Shown here: positions 45,216 to 56,426 of the stretch, one piece after another
Layout: every line of letters starts with the position of its first letter
How positions within the stretch are numbered: position 1 is the stretch's first letter
Assembly (NCBI RefSeq): GCF_029931775.1
Contig: NW_026612052.1
Location: 310,001 to 374,000, forward strand
DNA from: Euleptes europaea
Lineage: Eukaryota; Chordata; Lepidosauria; Squamata; Sphaerodactylidae
Direction of reading: 5' to 3'
DNA: 64,000 nt
Position numbers and translations under genes: made by a program
Notes under the pieces: generated by a model
The model's input: only the letters and a program-made list of their open reading frames with translations
Told to the model about the DNA's origin: nothing
Database searches by the model: none

Positions 45216-45410
45216 AGTCAGATCAGGTAAATCTATTACTGCCAGTAGATAGAGATAAATTTATCACTTTTAAGTGGCAAGTTTTGTTGCTACTGTCATA
45301 AAGATGAAAGTGAGACATGATGATGTAAGTGCGGTCGACTTGCAGATTGATTGCTCTAATCTGGGTCATTAGCCATTGGATAAATAAATTACTTATAAAT
45401 CTGTATGGTG

Positions 45411-45612
45411 TAGGGTTGCCAGGTCCCCCGGCCACTGGTGAGGGATGGGGGGTAGGGTTGCCAGATCCAGATTGGGAAACCAGAGCTTTGGGAATGGATC
45501 CTGGGGAAGACAAGGACCCCAGTGGGGTACAATGCCATGGAGTCCACCCTCCAAAGCATTCATTTTCTCTACAGGAACTGATCTCTGTAGTCTGGAGATG
45601 AATCATAATTCT
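45411..45612 (+). mobile_element. TAGGGTTGCC-type element, two starts in tandem
   Basis: TAGGGTTGCCAGGTCCCC begins at 45411 and a second TAGGGTTGCCAGATCCAG at 45453. The body with AGTCCACCCTCCAAAGCA and GGAACTGATCTCTGTAGTCT resembles the element at 56209. Confidence 0.65.
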
Positions 45613-45689
45613 TGAGGATCCCCAGATTCCACATGGAGGCTAGCATCTCTACTATGTTGTGTTACCATAGTTTTATCCTGAGGTACTGC

Positions 45690-46115
45690 AAAATATTGTG
45701 TGTGTTAAGTGCCATCAAGTCGCTTCCAACTCATGGCGACCCTATGAATGAAAGTCCTCCAAAACGTCCTATCTTTGACAGCCTTGCTCAGATTTTGCAA
45801 ATTGAAGTCTGTGGCTTCCTTTATTGAGTCAATCCATCTCTTGTTGGGTCTTCCTCTTTTCCTGCTGCCCTCAATTTTTCCTAGCATGACTGTCTTTTCC
45901 AGTGACTCTTGTCGTCTCATGATGTGACCAAAATACGACAGCCTCAGTTTAGTCATTTTAGCTTCTAGGGTCAGTTCAGGCTTGATTTGATCTAGAACCC
46001 ACCGATTTGGGTTTTTTTGGCAGTCCATGGAATCCTCCAACACCACATTTCAAAGGAATCTATTTTCTTCCCATCAGCTTTCTTCACTGTCCAGCTTTCA
46101 CACCCATACATAGTA
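45690..46115 (-). mobile_element. Bov-B (RTE clade) LINE 3' fragment
   Basis: The minus strand encodes KLRLSYFGHIMRRQESLEKT, GSRKRGRPNKRWIDSIKEAT and DRTFWRTFIHRVAMSWKRLD, the conserved C-terminus of Bov-B. The 3' end has the GTTAAGTGCCATCAAGTCGC segment shared with SINE tails. It is a short 5'-truncated copy. The 113-codon ORF is part of the LINE, not a host gene. Confidence 0.92.
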
Positions 46116-46919
46116 ATAGGGAATATTACTATGTGTTTTATTATATTTTATGAAAAATAATATTTTATTTTGATGCATTCATTGTGTTGTTGCTATGGCT
46201 TATTTGCTGATGCCCACATAGTGGAAGAATTGCTTCAGATGTGATAATGTTGCCTGCACGTATTTTACAAGCCTGGCGGTGCAGTTGTAAGTTGAATTAT
46301 ACTGTTGTATACCCATTGACATCAGTGGACAAAGAGAGGTGTGACTCTGCTGAGAATTGCATTGTAAAAGGTCTCCCCCTAATTTTCTGTGTAGTACTGA
46401 AACATTTCCTCACTGCTTTGTATCATTAACAGCAGCTTGATTTGCAGAGATTAGCAGGTGATTGCTTTTCTTTCCGTGTCCTTCAAAAGGTCAATTAGTA
46501 ATTTTTATTATTGTATCACTGTTGAAGGAGCTACTGCAGGGACCGGTTGAAGAGATGACAGCCGTAGACCACCAAACAAAGTACAGTTTAGTTCTGAATG
46601 TCCCTTGCCTCTGCAGTTGTGGGAATATCCGTAGCAAAATCTGAGGGAAAACTCTCAACTTAGTCCATTGAAAGGGTAAGCATTACCGAAAGAGAAAGGT
46701 TTGGTAATGTTTAACATGAAAATAAATCCCTAAGAGGCCACTGAATACTACTCTAACAGCTGATTAATGTTGACTTCTACAATTGATGTTGTTTTTCCTT
46801 GTTTTGTCATTATATAATTCCATCACTATTCTGGAAAAAACAGCTATCTATGAGCTTGTGAATGCAATTTTTTTTGTACTCCAAATATAAATGAAATTGG
46901 GCAACTAAAACAAGCAAGC

Positions 46920-47340
46920 ATGAGGAGGGGTTAAAATGCTTAGGGCTGTTTAGCTTGGAAAGAAGGCAGTTAAGGGGAAGCATGCTAGAGGTCTATACAA
47001 TTATGCATAGTATGAAGAGAATGGACAGGGAGAAGCTTTTCTCCTTCTCTTATAATTCTAGAATGCGGGGTCATCCGCTGAACCTGGAGGGTGAGAGATT
47101 CAAAACAGATAAAAGGAGGCTTTTTTTCACACAATGCATACTTAAATTGTGGAACTCACTGCCTCAGGATGTGCTGATGGCTGCTAATTTGGAAGGCTTT
47201 AAGAGGAAAGCGAAGGATTCATGGAGGATAGGGCTACCCATGGCTACTAGTCAAAATGAATACTAGTCATGATGCATACCTATTTTCTCTAGTATCAGAG
47301 GAGCATGCCTATAATATTAGGCGCTTTGGAACCCTCGTTG
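46920..47340 (+). mobile_element. CR1 LINE 3' portion
   Basis: GGCTGTTTAGCTTGGAAAGA, TGCATAGTATGAAGAGAATG and ACTGCCTCAGGATGTGCTGA match CR1-derived text found throughout sauropsid genomes. The ORF at 46955-47266 is LINE sequence. Confidence 0.75.
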
Positions 47341-47473
47341 GTTTTGACTTGCCTCATAGTAACTAATACAAAAGATTCATAACTGCCCCTAACAAAAAAA
47401 ATTCTTTCAAAGATTTACTTTCTATCAGTTAATCACTAACCAGAGTTTGTGGTTGTTTTCTATTTCCACAGCA

Positions 47474-48415
47474 ATGGTGAACCAGACTGAAGTGCATGAA
47501 TTCATTCTCTTGGGTCTGACACATGACCGCAGAGAGCAATACACTCTCTTTCTGATGTTCCTGATGCTCTACTTGGCCAGTTTGTTGGGAAACGGAGCCA
47601 TTCTGGCTGCAGCTATAGCTGAGCCTCGGCTCCACACCCCCATGTATTTCTTCCTAGGCAATCTCTCCTGCCTGGACATGTGCTATTCCACTGTTACTGT
47701 GCCCAAAATGCTGAGTGGCTTCTTAACAGAACATCAAGCCATTTCTTTCATTGGATGCCTGACTCAGTTGCATTTCTTTTACTTCCTGGGCAGTGGTGAG
47801 GGCATCTTGTTGGGGGTCATGGCATTCGATCGCTACGTGGCTATCTGCAACCCTCTGCGTTATACCGTCATTATGAATAAATGGACTTGCCTTCTGCTAG
47901 CTGGGGCCACCTGGGTTGCTGGCTTCTCTCATGCCCTGATGCACACCATGGTGACCTCTCAGTTATGGTTCTGTGGCCCCAATCATGTCCAGCACTTCCT
48001 CTGTGACATCAAGCCCCTGCTAAAATTGGCCTGCAGTAGTACTGCCCTCAACCTCAGCCTCCTCAACATTGTCACTGGCTGCATTGCTCTGGGTGGCTTC
48101 TTCCTCACCCTTCTCTCCTACCTCTACATTGTATCCTTCCTGTTCCTCAAAGTCCAGTCCTGGAGAAGCCGTTGGAAAGCCTTCTCTACTTGTGCCTCCC
48201 ACCTGACGGTTGTGGCTCTCTTGTATGTTCCAGTTCTATCCAACTACATGCTTGCATCTGTTGGGCAATCTGCTAAAAGAGAGATGATCATCACTATATT
48301 ATATAGTGCCGTCACTCCAGTTTTGAACCCTCTCATCTACACACTAAGAAATCAAGAGGTAAAATCTGCTCTGAAAAAAATATTCAGCCAGAAATATTTG
48401 TTTGGAAGGATATGA
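47474..48415 (+). CDS. OR-6: olfactory receptor, family 12D-like, intact
   Basis: This is a 313-residue odorant receptor. The start at MVNQTEVHEF follows the strong acceptor CTATTTCCACAG by two bases. Landmarks: NQT at 3-5, GN at 40-41, [32 protein letters not shown] and PLIYTLRN. 12D-type FCGPNHVQHFLCDIKPLLKL is present. It forms a subgroup with OR-7 and OR-9 (EVHEFIL-GLTHDRREQYTL start, QKYLFGRI end). A feature is HALMHTMVTSQ, where the siblings have HALMHTVMTSQ. Confidence 0.96.
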   Translation: MVNQTEVHEFILLGLTHDRREQYTLFLMFLMLYLASLLGNGAILAAAIAEPRLHTPMYFFLGNLSCLDMCYSTVTVPKMLSGFLTEHQAISFIGCLTQLHFFYFLGSGEGILLGVMAFDRYVAICNPLRYTVIMNKWTCLLLAGATWVAGFSHALMHTMVTSQLWFCGPNHVQHFLCDIKPLLKLACSSTALNLSLLNIVTGCIALGGFFLTLLSYLYIVSFLFLKVQSWRSRWKAFSTCASHLTVVALLYVPVLSNYMLASVGQSAKREMIITILYSAVTPVLNPLIYTLRNQEVKSALKKIFSQKYLFGRI

Positions 48416-48629
48416 ATCTGTTCTCTCTGGGTATTTGTTTACTGTCCCTGCATTTCTATCATGGCTTTCACTGACAGAGATGCATTCAGTATGTAAAATA
48501 GGCATACATGATTGTTGTGGTCCTTCTTAAGTGACTTCAGGGCATGCCAACCGGATAATCCAACTGAACAGGGTTAAGCCTACCCCAGTTGCATTGTCCT
48601 TGATTCCTCCCCCCCCCCCGCAAATAAAT

Positions 48630-48790
48630 GAGAGCCAGTGTGGTATAGTGGTTAAGGTGTCAGACTAGGACCTAGGAAACCCAGGTTCAAATCCCCACTA
48701 GTGCCGTGGAAGCTTGCCGAGTGACCTTGGGCAAGTCACACACTCTCAGCCTTAACCCCGGCTAGTATTTGGATGGAGATCTCCAAGGAA
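48630..48790 (+). mobile_element. SINE with tRNA head and 5S-SINE-like end
   Basis: GAGCCAGTGTGGTATAGTGG and GGTTCAAATCCCCACT give the tRNA A and B boxes. After GGGCAAGTCACACACTCTCA it passes into GGCTAGTATTTGGATGGAGA and TCTCCAAGGAATACCAGGGT, the end of a 5S-SINE head. This is a possible chimera. Confidence 0.65.
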
Positions 48791-49189
48791 TACCAGGGTT
48801 ACCCTCTTGCGCTGTCATTCTGGACCTCACTCTTCAGGAAGATAACTATAAACACATTTGGGACTCTCAAACCTTTATTTTTCTGAGCTCTCTATGTGTT
48901 GGGAATTGTGTGTGTGTGCACGCACAAAGAATTTAATTACTTTTAATAAAATCCTTAAAATTCATAAAGCTTACTCATTATTGGGTCACTTTCCTTTGGT
49001 TCGCTCACCTGAAACAGAATTGGTAAAAGACCTCCACACCAGCCTCTTGCAAAGCTCTATCTAGTCTCCAGCTAATTTCCTCCATAAACAGAAGCCCCCT
49101 GTGCTTGGCGCAACAATGTGTGTTTTTCAGAGAAATGAATGAGAAATGAATGACCTCCTATCATCCAAAGCTCATTCTGCTACTGCTTC

Positions 49190-49460
49190 ACCAGAAGTTG
49201 AAAAACTGCTGATACCATCTTACCTTCTGAATTTTATTTTAGATACTGCTTTAACATCTCATCAGAAAAATAATTATAACCTTCCCAAGTATGATCTATG
49301 GGACAAATACTTTCCTTTTGATATAATTTATTTTCATTCTCCATTGAATTGGTATTAGTGCCTAGGCTGTGGGTATAATCATTGTCAGACTCAAAGCTCC
49401 CATACTTGGTCCTGTGTTGTGTCTTTCTTAGCTGCACAGTAGAAGGTGAGAACTCCTCAA
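49190..49460 (+). promoter_or_regulatory. Conserved upstream block B
   Basis: It is homologous to block D at 55240-55480 and more distantly to blocks A, C and E. It has TTTAACATCTCATCAGAAAA and CCCAA followed by donor-like GTATGA at 49289. It is one of two such blocks before OR-7. Confidence 0.3.
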
Positions 49461-49472
49461 ATCACATAGTGG

Positions 49473-49660
49473 ATGGAAACCAGCCAGCTTTTTCATTCAA
49501 CCCCACACAATTATTCTCCTTACTTCTGCCACCATCCCATGACCTTAATCTATGAGGACCCCATAACTCCACCATAGCCTTTTTGGCACTGCAGACCTCT
49601 CTCCTTTCCTTTTCATAAGAGTAAAAGCTGGTTGGTTCATAGCCTATGAAAGTAGTGAGG
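49473..49660. mobile_element. Small inverted-repeat element
   Basis: AACCAGCCAGCTTTTTCATT pairs with AAAAGCTGGTTGGTT. The middle contains CATAGCCTTTTTGG as in the elements at 13128 and 55508. Confidence 0.5.
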
Positions 49661-50249
49661 TAGGTGTGAACCCCCCCCCCCAACAATTGTAGTTTTTAAG
49701 GGTTTGAAATGCCTTTGTGCATTTCCCATTAAGTATGAAAACACTGTCTCCCTCTTTTTTTACCTTTACAGAAAACTGTCTCACTATTCTATACCTTTAC
49801 AATTGATTTGCAGGTGATAATATTTTTTTTCATGGCATTGCTCCACCTCACAACTGTCCATATCGAGACATAGCTGCAGTTGTCAGCCAAAATGTTAACA
49901 GCCATACTTTACCTGACAAGCCAGTTTGGCTGTTCATTTCTGTGAACAGATATAATTGAATCTGTATAGAAACTCTCAGTGCTCATGTTTTCAATTCATT
50001 AAGTTATCAAAGAGAGAAGTCTGGTTAATAAAAATAATAGAATTGAGCTGAAGATATAATTATTTGAGTCAATTGTATATTAAGAAGTATGAACAGTATC
50101 TGACATAAGGGTGTCAAACATAGGGCCGGAGGGGGGGAGGTGAGTATCATAGCTGCTATTGAAAAGAACACCTTGTACTATCTAATTTTTGTGACTGGTT
50201 AATCCCAGATTTTTACTGCAAGCATGAACGACTGGAAAGCTCTGCAGCA

Positions 50250-50468
50250 AATACACATGAACACATGAAGTTGCCTCATACCAAATCTGACCCTTGGTCC
50301 ATCAAAGTCAGTATTGTCTACTCAGACAGGCAGCAGCTCTCCAGGGTCTCAGGTAGAGGTCTATTCACATCACCTACTTGCCTAGTCACTTTAACTGGAG
50401 ATGCTGGGATTGAACCTGAGACCCTCTGCATACCAAGCAGATGCTCTACCATTGAGCCACGGCCCCTC
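50250..50468 (-). mobile_element. tRNA-derived SINE, minus strand
   Basis: Reverse complement: CCGTGGCTCAATGGTAGAGC (A box) and CAGGTTCAATCCCAGC (B box), then GTTAAAGTGACTAGGC and a tail with GAGGCAACTTCATGTG. A duplicate lies at 60103-60309. Confidence 0.8.
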
Positions 50469-50689
50469 CCTGTGGCAAATAATGATGGAATGTGCCTCCA
50501 ACTCTCTAACACAGGTGGTTGCAAAAGCACCCCTGTTTGGGCAGAAATGTACTTCCCATAGCTTCCCCACTTAGTGGGAAAAGCCCGGATAGTTATATTT
50601 CTGTAACCAATTGCTATCAAAGACCCAGAAGCTGGGACAGTTTAAAAAAAGAAGGCATTTTAAATATATTTTAGGAATATTTTGTTATC

Positions 50690-51100
50690 AAACATTTTAA
50701 AAGCTATCTCTCCAGACACCTAATTAACGGTTTATGTTTTTCATACCCAAAGGGACTCTTTTTGGGGCTCGTAATCTGTCTCACCCAAAGGACAAATCAT
50801 CTCGAAATAACTTGTTTCCCCAATGAGAATGCATAAACATGATCCATGGGTGTACTTAACTTGTCCACAGAAGCTGTAGCACACTCTTCCACTATTCTAA
50901 CAGTTGTTGAAAATTGCTATTTTTTGCCTTGCTCTGTGAATGTGATTTTACAAATTGATTTTACTATCTCGTATGAAAAAAAGAACACAGCTTATGCAGG
51001 TAGGATATGTTTTCATGCTCTTTTGTCAGTCATATGACTGCTATGCTCAGTTCCATGTTCTCCCTTACCTGGCCACATTCAGAAAGGGAGGAATTATAAG
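50690..51100 (+). promoter_or_regulatory. Conserved upstream block C (nearest to OR-7)
   Basis: Closely matches block E at 60540-60980. It contains ACTATCTCGTATGAAAAA and CTTATGCAG followed by donor-like GTAGGATATG at 51000. Confidence 0.35.
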
Positions 51101-51139
51101 CTAAATTCAGTGACAAAATTGAGGGAAATTCAGCAAAAT

Positions 51140-52260
51140 ACTGTAGTTGTTAGAAGTCTTTCAGTATCACCCTAAGAAGGTCTACTCAAAATCCTATTCA
51201 GGTTTACTGAAAAATTCAGGCTCATTATAGTCTATGGGGATTTTTTCCCCGAAGCTCCTGTTGGGGCACTTTTGGAGGTAGAGTTACCAAATTTGCAGCA
51301 TAGCTGCAAGGGACTCTCCCTAGATGGGCACCAAAGTTTGGAGAAGTTTGGGAAAGGGGGTCCAACTTTATGGGCTCACAAAGGGGTCATCATCACCCTC
51401 CCGGCATTTGTGAGCCAAGCTGTCTTATCAATTTTCAGGTTCCGAAGTTCAGCATTGCCGAGGACTGGTGGAAAGAGCTGATTGACAGGCTGGCGCCTCA
51501 AAGTCTGGGGGCTCCCTTTGTATCTGGGGAGCATAGCATGATGTCCATGCAAATAAGTTTCCAAATTCAGGAAAATGGCTTAAATGCAAGAACAATAAGG
51601 CTCAGAAAATATTTATTTCAGTGGCAAATGACATCCTGTGAAGTCCTTTATTACTGTAATCAAAAATCTGATTTCAAGAGATGGTCCCGGTGCAGAGAAA
51701 TGAAGCCTCTACTCAGGGCCACCTTCAGTTTCAGAGCAAGTTTTCAGGGGCGGAGGGGGGTGATATTGGATCCAGCTGAAGTCATGACCAATGCAGCTCT
51801 TGTGAAGGAAATTGTTTATCTGTGCGGGTGAGGAGTCTTCTTCAAAAGGCCAATGAGCAGCTGAAGCAGTTGGCTTTTTTTAGTTGTAGGGTATATCCCT
51901 CCAGATGGGACTCGGTGAGCACTATTAAAGTGCAGATCAGTTCACTGCCTGGTTGGTCGGACCAAGTTGGCTCCATTTGCATTACCCCTACCTCAAAAGG
52001 GCCCCAACTATGGGGCCCTAACAAAACCAGTAAAAAAAGATAGAAAAATGGGGCAAAGCACAGAGCCATGCATCAGAGCAAAAGTGAATAGCCAAACCTG
52101 AAAAAGGCGAATATTTATTTGGCTCTTTCAGGGATCGCCTATTCGGCTTTGGGGAGATCCCCAGGTTTTGGCGTTTGGTAAACCTGAAACTCGAAAATTA
52201 CCAAACAGCTAATTTTGGGTTTATTTTCAGTTTGGGTTTATCAATATGCACAACCCTAGT
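51140..52260. repeat. Unclassified interspersed repeat
   Basis: Related pieces occur at 54400-54690 and 61080-61135 (CATTATAGTCTATGGGGATT, TTGCAAGGAGAGTCCCTTCA against CTGCAAGGGACTCTCCCTAG). The end reads GGTTTATCAATATGCACAAC. No coding capacity was recognised; the family is unknown to me. Confidence 0.4.
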
Positions 52261-52266
52261 TGGGAG

Positions 52267-52430
52267 GGAAGGCAGCAATCTCATCAGATCTTGGAAGCAA
52301 AGCAGTGTGAGTACTTGGATGGGAGACTACTGAGGAAGGCAAGCTGCCTGTGTTTCTCCATTGCCTTGAAAGCTCCATGGCTGGGGTGCCCATAAGTCGG
52401 TTAAGACTTCATGGCATTTACAGTACATAC
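52267..52430 (+). mobile_element. 5S rRNA-derived SINE, plus strand
   Basis: GATCTTGGAAGCAAAGCAGT and GTGAGTACTTGGATGGGAGA match the 5S head, followed by CCATTGCCTTGAAAGC and a Bov-B-like tail CATAAGTCGGTTAAGACTTC. Confidence 0.8.
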
Positions 52431-52855
52431 ACATTTCTATCATCTTTTCCTGGTGACAGTAATAGTAACATGGCTTAAAGATTCTTCTTTTTCAGGATTG
52501 CAGAGGGAAATTCAAATACATACATTTCATCTGCAGTGGGTATAATGTGAATCAACCCTTTTCTCAGTTTTACATGGACTCACCACTTAGAGGTAGCATC
52601 CTTTGACTTTATATTGGAGAGATTCTTTCTCAGTAGTTTTTATGGTTTTTGTTTCCCAACATTTTAATATTCTAACATGAAAATAAATTCCTAAAGGGCC
52701 ACTGACTTCATTGACTTGATTGAACTCTGATTCAGTAAAGCTATTTCCACAACAATTGGTGTTGTTTTTCCTTGTTTTATCATTATATAATTCTATTATG
52801 ATTCTGGAAAATCAGCTATTTATGGGTTTGTGAATCAGGAAAAAATTGTACTTCA

Positions 52856-53100
52856 GCATGGTGTAGTGATTAAGAGTGGCAGTCTCTAATCTGGTGAACT
52901 GGGTTGGTTTCCCCATTCCTACACATGAAGCTAGCTGAGTGACTTTGGGCTAGTCAAGGTCTATTCAAGCTCTCTCTACCCCACCTACTTCACAAGGTGT
53001 CTGCTGCGGGGATAGGAAGCGAAGGAGATTGTAAGCCAGTATGGTTCTCTTTAAAAAGGTAGAGAAAAACAGAATATAAAAACCAAGTCTTCTTCTTCTA
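52856..53100 (+). mobile_element. tRNA-derived SINE with TTC tail, before OR-7
   Basis: Head CATGGTGTAGTGATTAAGAG, body TCTCTAATCTGGTGAACTGG, tail AAGTCTTCTTCTTCT. A related copy stands at the same place before OR-9 (61626-61932) but not before OR-6. Confidence 0.85.
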
Positions 53101-53289
53101 ATTGGGCAACTAAAACAAGAAAACATGTTTTATGTTTATATGACTCCCTTGGGTTTTGCCTTAAATGCCTCATGGCAACTAACACAAAAGATTCATATCT
53201 ACCCTTAATAACAATTTCTCTTTCAAAAGTTTACATTCTGTTAAGGAATCACTGATCAGCCTTTGTTGTTGTTTTCTGTTTCCACAGCA

Positions 53290-54231
53290 ATGGAGAACCA
53301 GACGGAAGTGCATGAGTTCATTCTCCTGGGTCTCACACATGACCGCAGAGAGCAATACACTCTCTTTCTGATGTTCCTGATGCTCTACTTGGCCAGTTTG
53401 TTGGGAAACGGAGCCATTCTGGCTGTAGCTGTAGCTGAGCCTCGGCTCCACACTCCCATGTATTTCTTTCTAGGCAATCTCTCCTGCCTGGACATGTGCT
53501 TCTCCACTGTTACTGTGCCCAAAATGCTGAGTGGCTTCTTAACAGAACACCAAGCAATTTCTTTCATTGGATGCCTGACTCAGTTGCATTTCTTTTACTT
53601 CCTGGGCACTGGTGAGGGCATTCTGTTGGGGGTCATGGCATTCGATCGCTATGTGGCTATCTGCAACCCTCTGCGTTATACCGTCATCATGAATAAATCC
53701 ACTTGCCTTCTGCTAGCTGGGGCCAGCTTGGTTGCTGGCTTCTTTCATGCCCTGATGCACACTGTGATGACCTCTCAGTTATGGTTCTGTGGCCCCAATC
53801 ATGTCCAGCACTTCCTCTGTGACATCAAGCCCCTGCTAAAATTGGCCTGCAGTAGTACCACCCTCAACCTCAGCCTCCTTAATATTAGCTCTGGCTGCAT
53901 TGCTCTGGGTGGCTTCTTCCTCACTCTTTTCTCCTACTTCTATATCATATCCTTCCTGTTCTTCAAAGTCCAGTCCTGGAAGAGCCGTTGGAAAGCCTTC
54001 TCTACTTGTGCCTCCCATCTGACAGTTGTGACTCTCTTCTTTGTTCCAATTCTATCCAACTACGTGTTTGCATCTGTTGGAGAATCTGCTAAAAGGGAGA
54101 TGATCATCACTATATTGTACAGTGCAGTCACTCCAGTTTTGAACCCTCTTATCTACACACTAAGAAATCAGGAGGTAAAATCTGCTTTGAAAAAAATATT
54201 CAGCCAGAAATATTTGTTTGGAAGGATATGA
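53290..54231 (+). CDS. OR-7: olfactory receptor, family 12D-like, intact
   Basis: This is a 313-residue odorant receptor. MENQTEVHEF starts two bases after the acceptor TGTTTCCACAG. It has the usual OR landmarks and is close to OR-6 and OR-9. Compared with OR-6 it has NKSTCLLLAGASLVAGFFHA (instead of W and T at two positions) in TM4. Around TM5 it has NISSGCIALGGFFLTLFSYF, shared in part with OR-9 (NIGSGC), which points to gene conversion among the siblings. Late TM6 has VTLFFVPILSNYV. The frame is intact. Confidence 0.96.
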   Translation: MENQTEVHEFILLGLTHDRREQYTLFLMFLMLYLASLLGNGAILAVAVAEPRLHTPMYFFLGNLSCLDMCFSTVTVPKMLSGFLTEHQAISFIGCLTQLHFFYFLGTGEGILLGVMAFDRYVAICNPLRYTVIMNKSTCLLLAGASLVAGFFHALMHTVMTSQLWFCGPNHVQHFLCDIKPLLKLACSSTTLNLSLLNISSGCIALGGFFLTLFSYFYIISFLFFKVQSWKSRWKAFSTCASHLTVVTLFFVPILSNYVFASVGESAKREMIITILYSAVTPVLNPLIYTLRNQEVKSALKKIFSQKYLFGRI

Positions 54232-55029
54232 ATCTATCTCTATGGAGGAGCCAAGTGAACTTTCCCACCTTTTAAAGCCCGGCTCCTCCATTGAGATACA
54301 TTGTGAAGATCACGCTAAATAATCTGTATACAGCCACTTTCCTATATCTTTTCTATGGAGAAGGATGAGGGGCCCCCCTTCCAGACCTCATAACTCTGTA
54401 ACCCCTGACCCAATCGTTACAAAACTTGGGGGTTCTTGCAAGGAGAGTCCCTTCAAGCTACCCTGAAAAGTTGGGACTTCTACCTGCAAAAATGAACCCC
54501 CCACAGGAGCCACAGAAAGCTGTTCCTGAAAAAGCCGGATTTTTATCTAGATTTTTCAGGAACGGCAAATTTGGCTTTGCCAGCCTCCCAGATTTTGCAG
54601 ACTCAGTAAATCCGAAATTTACTGAAATGGATTTTTTTGGTATTTTTCGGTTTGGTTTTTACAGAATGCACAGCCCTAATAGTGACTTGTGTCCTATAAG
54701 CTGTTTCTGGCCTACTGTACTGTGTTGTTCATAAGGTTACCTGACCCCCAGGAAAAGAATTTTGAGGGACTCAATGAGTTTCAGCTGAAATGGGGGGGGG
54801 GGGGTTCCCACTAGATTATTTCTGCTCCACTTATGGTTCTTATAGGATATGAACCAGTGTAAAAATTGAAGAAATAAAAGGAAATACAAACAATGGTGAT
54901 AAAAGACGGGCAAAGCAATGACAAAGCACCCAAACAAAAACAAAAATGAACAAGGGCATATTTGTATATCCTGGTAAATGTCTGTCCATTTTAAATATAA
55001 TTGTGGAGTACTTTTCATAATAAATAATT

Positions 55030-55480
55030 TTGATAGTTATCTCTTCAGAGATTTAATCAATCATTCATGTTTTCAAAACCAGTGGTACTCTCTCTTGGCT
55101 TTGTATGTCCCAGGGGGTCAAATCTCCACTAAAAATCTTCTAGCTTAATGAGATGCTGAAGCAGATAAACATGAGAAATAAATGTTCTCCCACTATCCAA
55201 AGCTTATTCTGCTACTGCTTCTCCAGGAGTTGAACCCTGCTGATACCACCTCACCTTCTGAATTTTATTTTAGATACTGGTTTAACATCTCATCAGAAAA
55301 ATAATGATAACCTACCCAGGTATGATCCACGGGGCAAATACTTTCATTTTGATATAATTTATTTTTGTCCTCTATAGAACTGTTATTAGTGTCTAGTCTG
55401 TGGGTATAATCATTGTCAGTCTCAAGGCTCCTATGCTCAGTCCTGTGTTGTGTCTTGCTTAGCTGCACAGCAGAAAGTGA
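55030..55480 (+). promoter_or_regulatory. Conserved upstream block D (candidate first exon/promoter of OR-8)
   Basis: It joins the left part of block A (AGAGATTTAATCAAT) and the right part of block B (TTTAACATCTCATCAGAAAA). CCTACCCAG is followed by donor-like GTATGA at 55320. Confidence 0.35.
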
Positions 55481-55507
55481 GAACTCCTCAAATCACATAG
55501 TAGGTGG

Positions 55508-55690
55508 AAACCAGCCAGCTTTTTCATTCAACCCCACCCAATTATTTTCCTTACTACTTCCACCATCCCATGACCTTTATCCATGAGGACCCCATAACCC
55601 CAGCATAGCCTTTTTGGATGGTCACTGGAGTCCACTCTTCTTTCCTTTTCATGAGAATAAAAGCTGATTGGTTCATACTCTATGGAAGAA
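55508..55690. mobile_element. Small inverted-repeat element
   Basis: Duplicate of 49473-49660, with AACCAGCCAGCTTTTT and AAAAGCTGATTGGTT ends. Confidence 0.5.
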
Positions 55691-56208
55691 GTGAGGTAGG
55701 TATGAAAAAAATAAGCCAACAATTGTAGTTTTTAAGTGTTTTAAATGCCTTTCTTAATTTCTTATGAAGTATTAAAACACTGTCTCACTTTTTTGTACCT
55801 TTTAAAAAACTGCCCCACTATTCTATACCTTTACAATTCATTGGCAGGTGATAATATTTTTCTCCATGGCATTGGTCTGCCTCACAACTGTCCATGCTAA
55901 CACAAAGCTGCAGTTGCCAGCCAAAATGTTAACAGCCATACTGTGCCAGACAAGCCAGTCTGGCTGTTCATTTCTGTAAACAGATATATTGGAATCTGGA
56001 CAGAAACTCTCAGTGTTCATGTTTTCAGTTCATTAAGTTATCATAGGGGAGAAGTCTGTTTAAGAAGAGAATAAGATTGAGCTGAAGATATAATACAAAT
56101 TAAAAATTACTCAAAACAGAATTTGAAATATGATTAGGAAATAAAGGAAAAGAAACTAGTTTGATATCTTTACTGGGAGAGGCTCTTATGTTGAAGAAGG
56201 CTCCTTAG

Positions 56209-56426
56209 TAGGGTTGCCAAATCCCCCCTGGCCACCAGCCAAGGGGGGAAACTGTTGGATATTTGGGGATGGAGCCAGGGGAGGACAGGGACCTCAGTGG
56301 GGTACACTACCACAGAGTCCACCCTCCAAAGCATCTGTTTTCTCCAGAGGAACTGATCTCTGTAGTCTGGAGATGAGCTGTAATTCTGGAGTATCCCCAG
56401 ATTCCAAGTGGAGGCTGGCATTCCTA
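56209..56426 (+). mobile_element. TAGGGTTGCC hAT-like element with perfect 8-bp duplication
   Basis: The 218-bp element begins TAGGGTTGCCAAATCCCC and ends GCTGGCATTCCTA. It is flanked by CTCCTTAG on both sides (56201-56208 and 56427-56434). Confidence 0.88.

Larger units (their letters stand above)
43201..47473. other. Spacer between the OR pseudogene and OR-6
   Basis: Non-coding. It contains a long inverted repeat with a (TA)n run (44322-44439), a conserved block shared with the other OR-6 to OR-9 spacers (about 44780-45215), a TTGCCA-type element (45411-45612), a Bov-B LINE piece (45690-46115) and a CR1 3' part (46920-47340). Confidence 0.6.
48416..53289. other. Spacer between OR-6 and OR-7
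   Basis: Non-coding. Contents: SINE hybrid (48630-48790), conserved block B (49190-49460), a small inverted-repeat element (49473-49660), a tRNA-SINE (50250-50468), conserved block C (50690-51100), an unclassified repeat (about 51140-52260), a 5S-SINE (52267-52430), and a tRNA-SINE just before OR-7 (52856-53100). Confidence 0.6.

Noticed and set aside
45705-46046. 113-codon minus-strand ORF that looks protein-like
   Set aside because: It is the C-terminus of a truncated Bov-B LINE, not a host gene.
46955-47266. 103-codon plus-strand ORF
   Set aside because: It matches widespread CR1-derived repeat text and has no start context or neighbours suggesting a gene.
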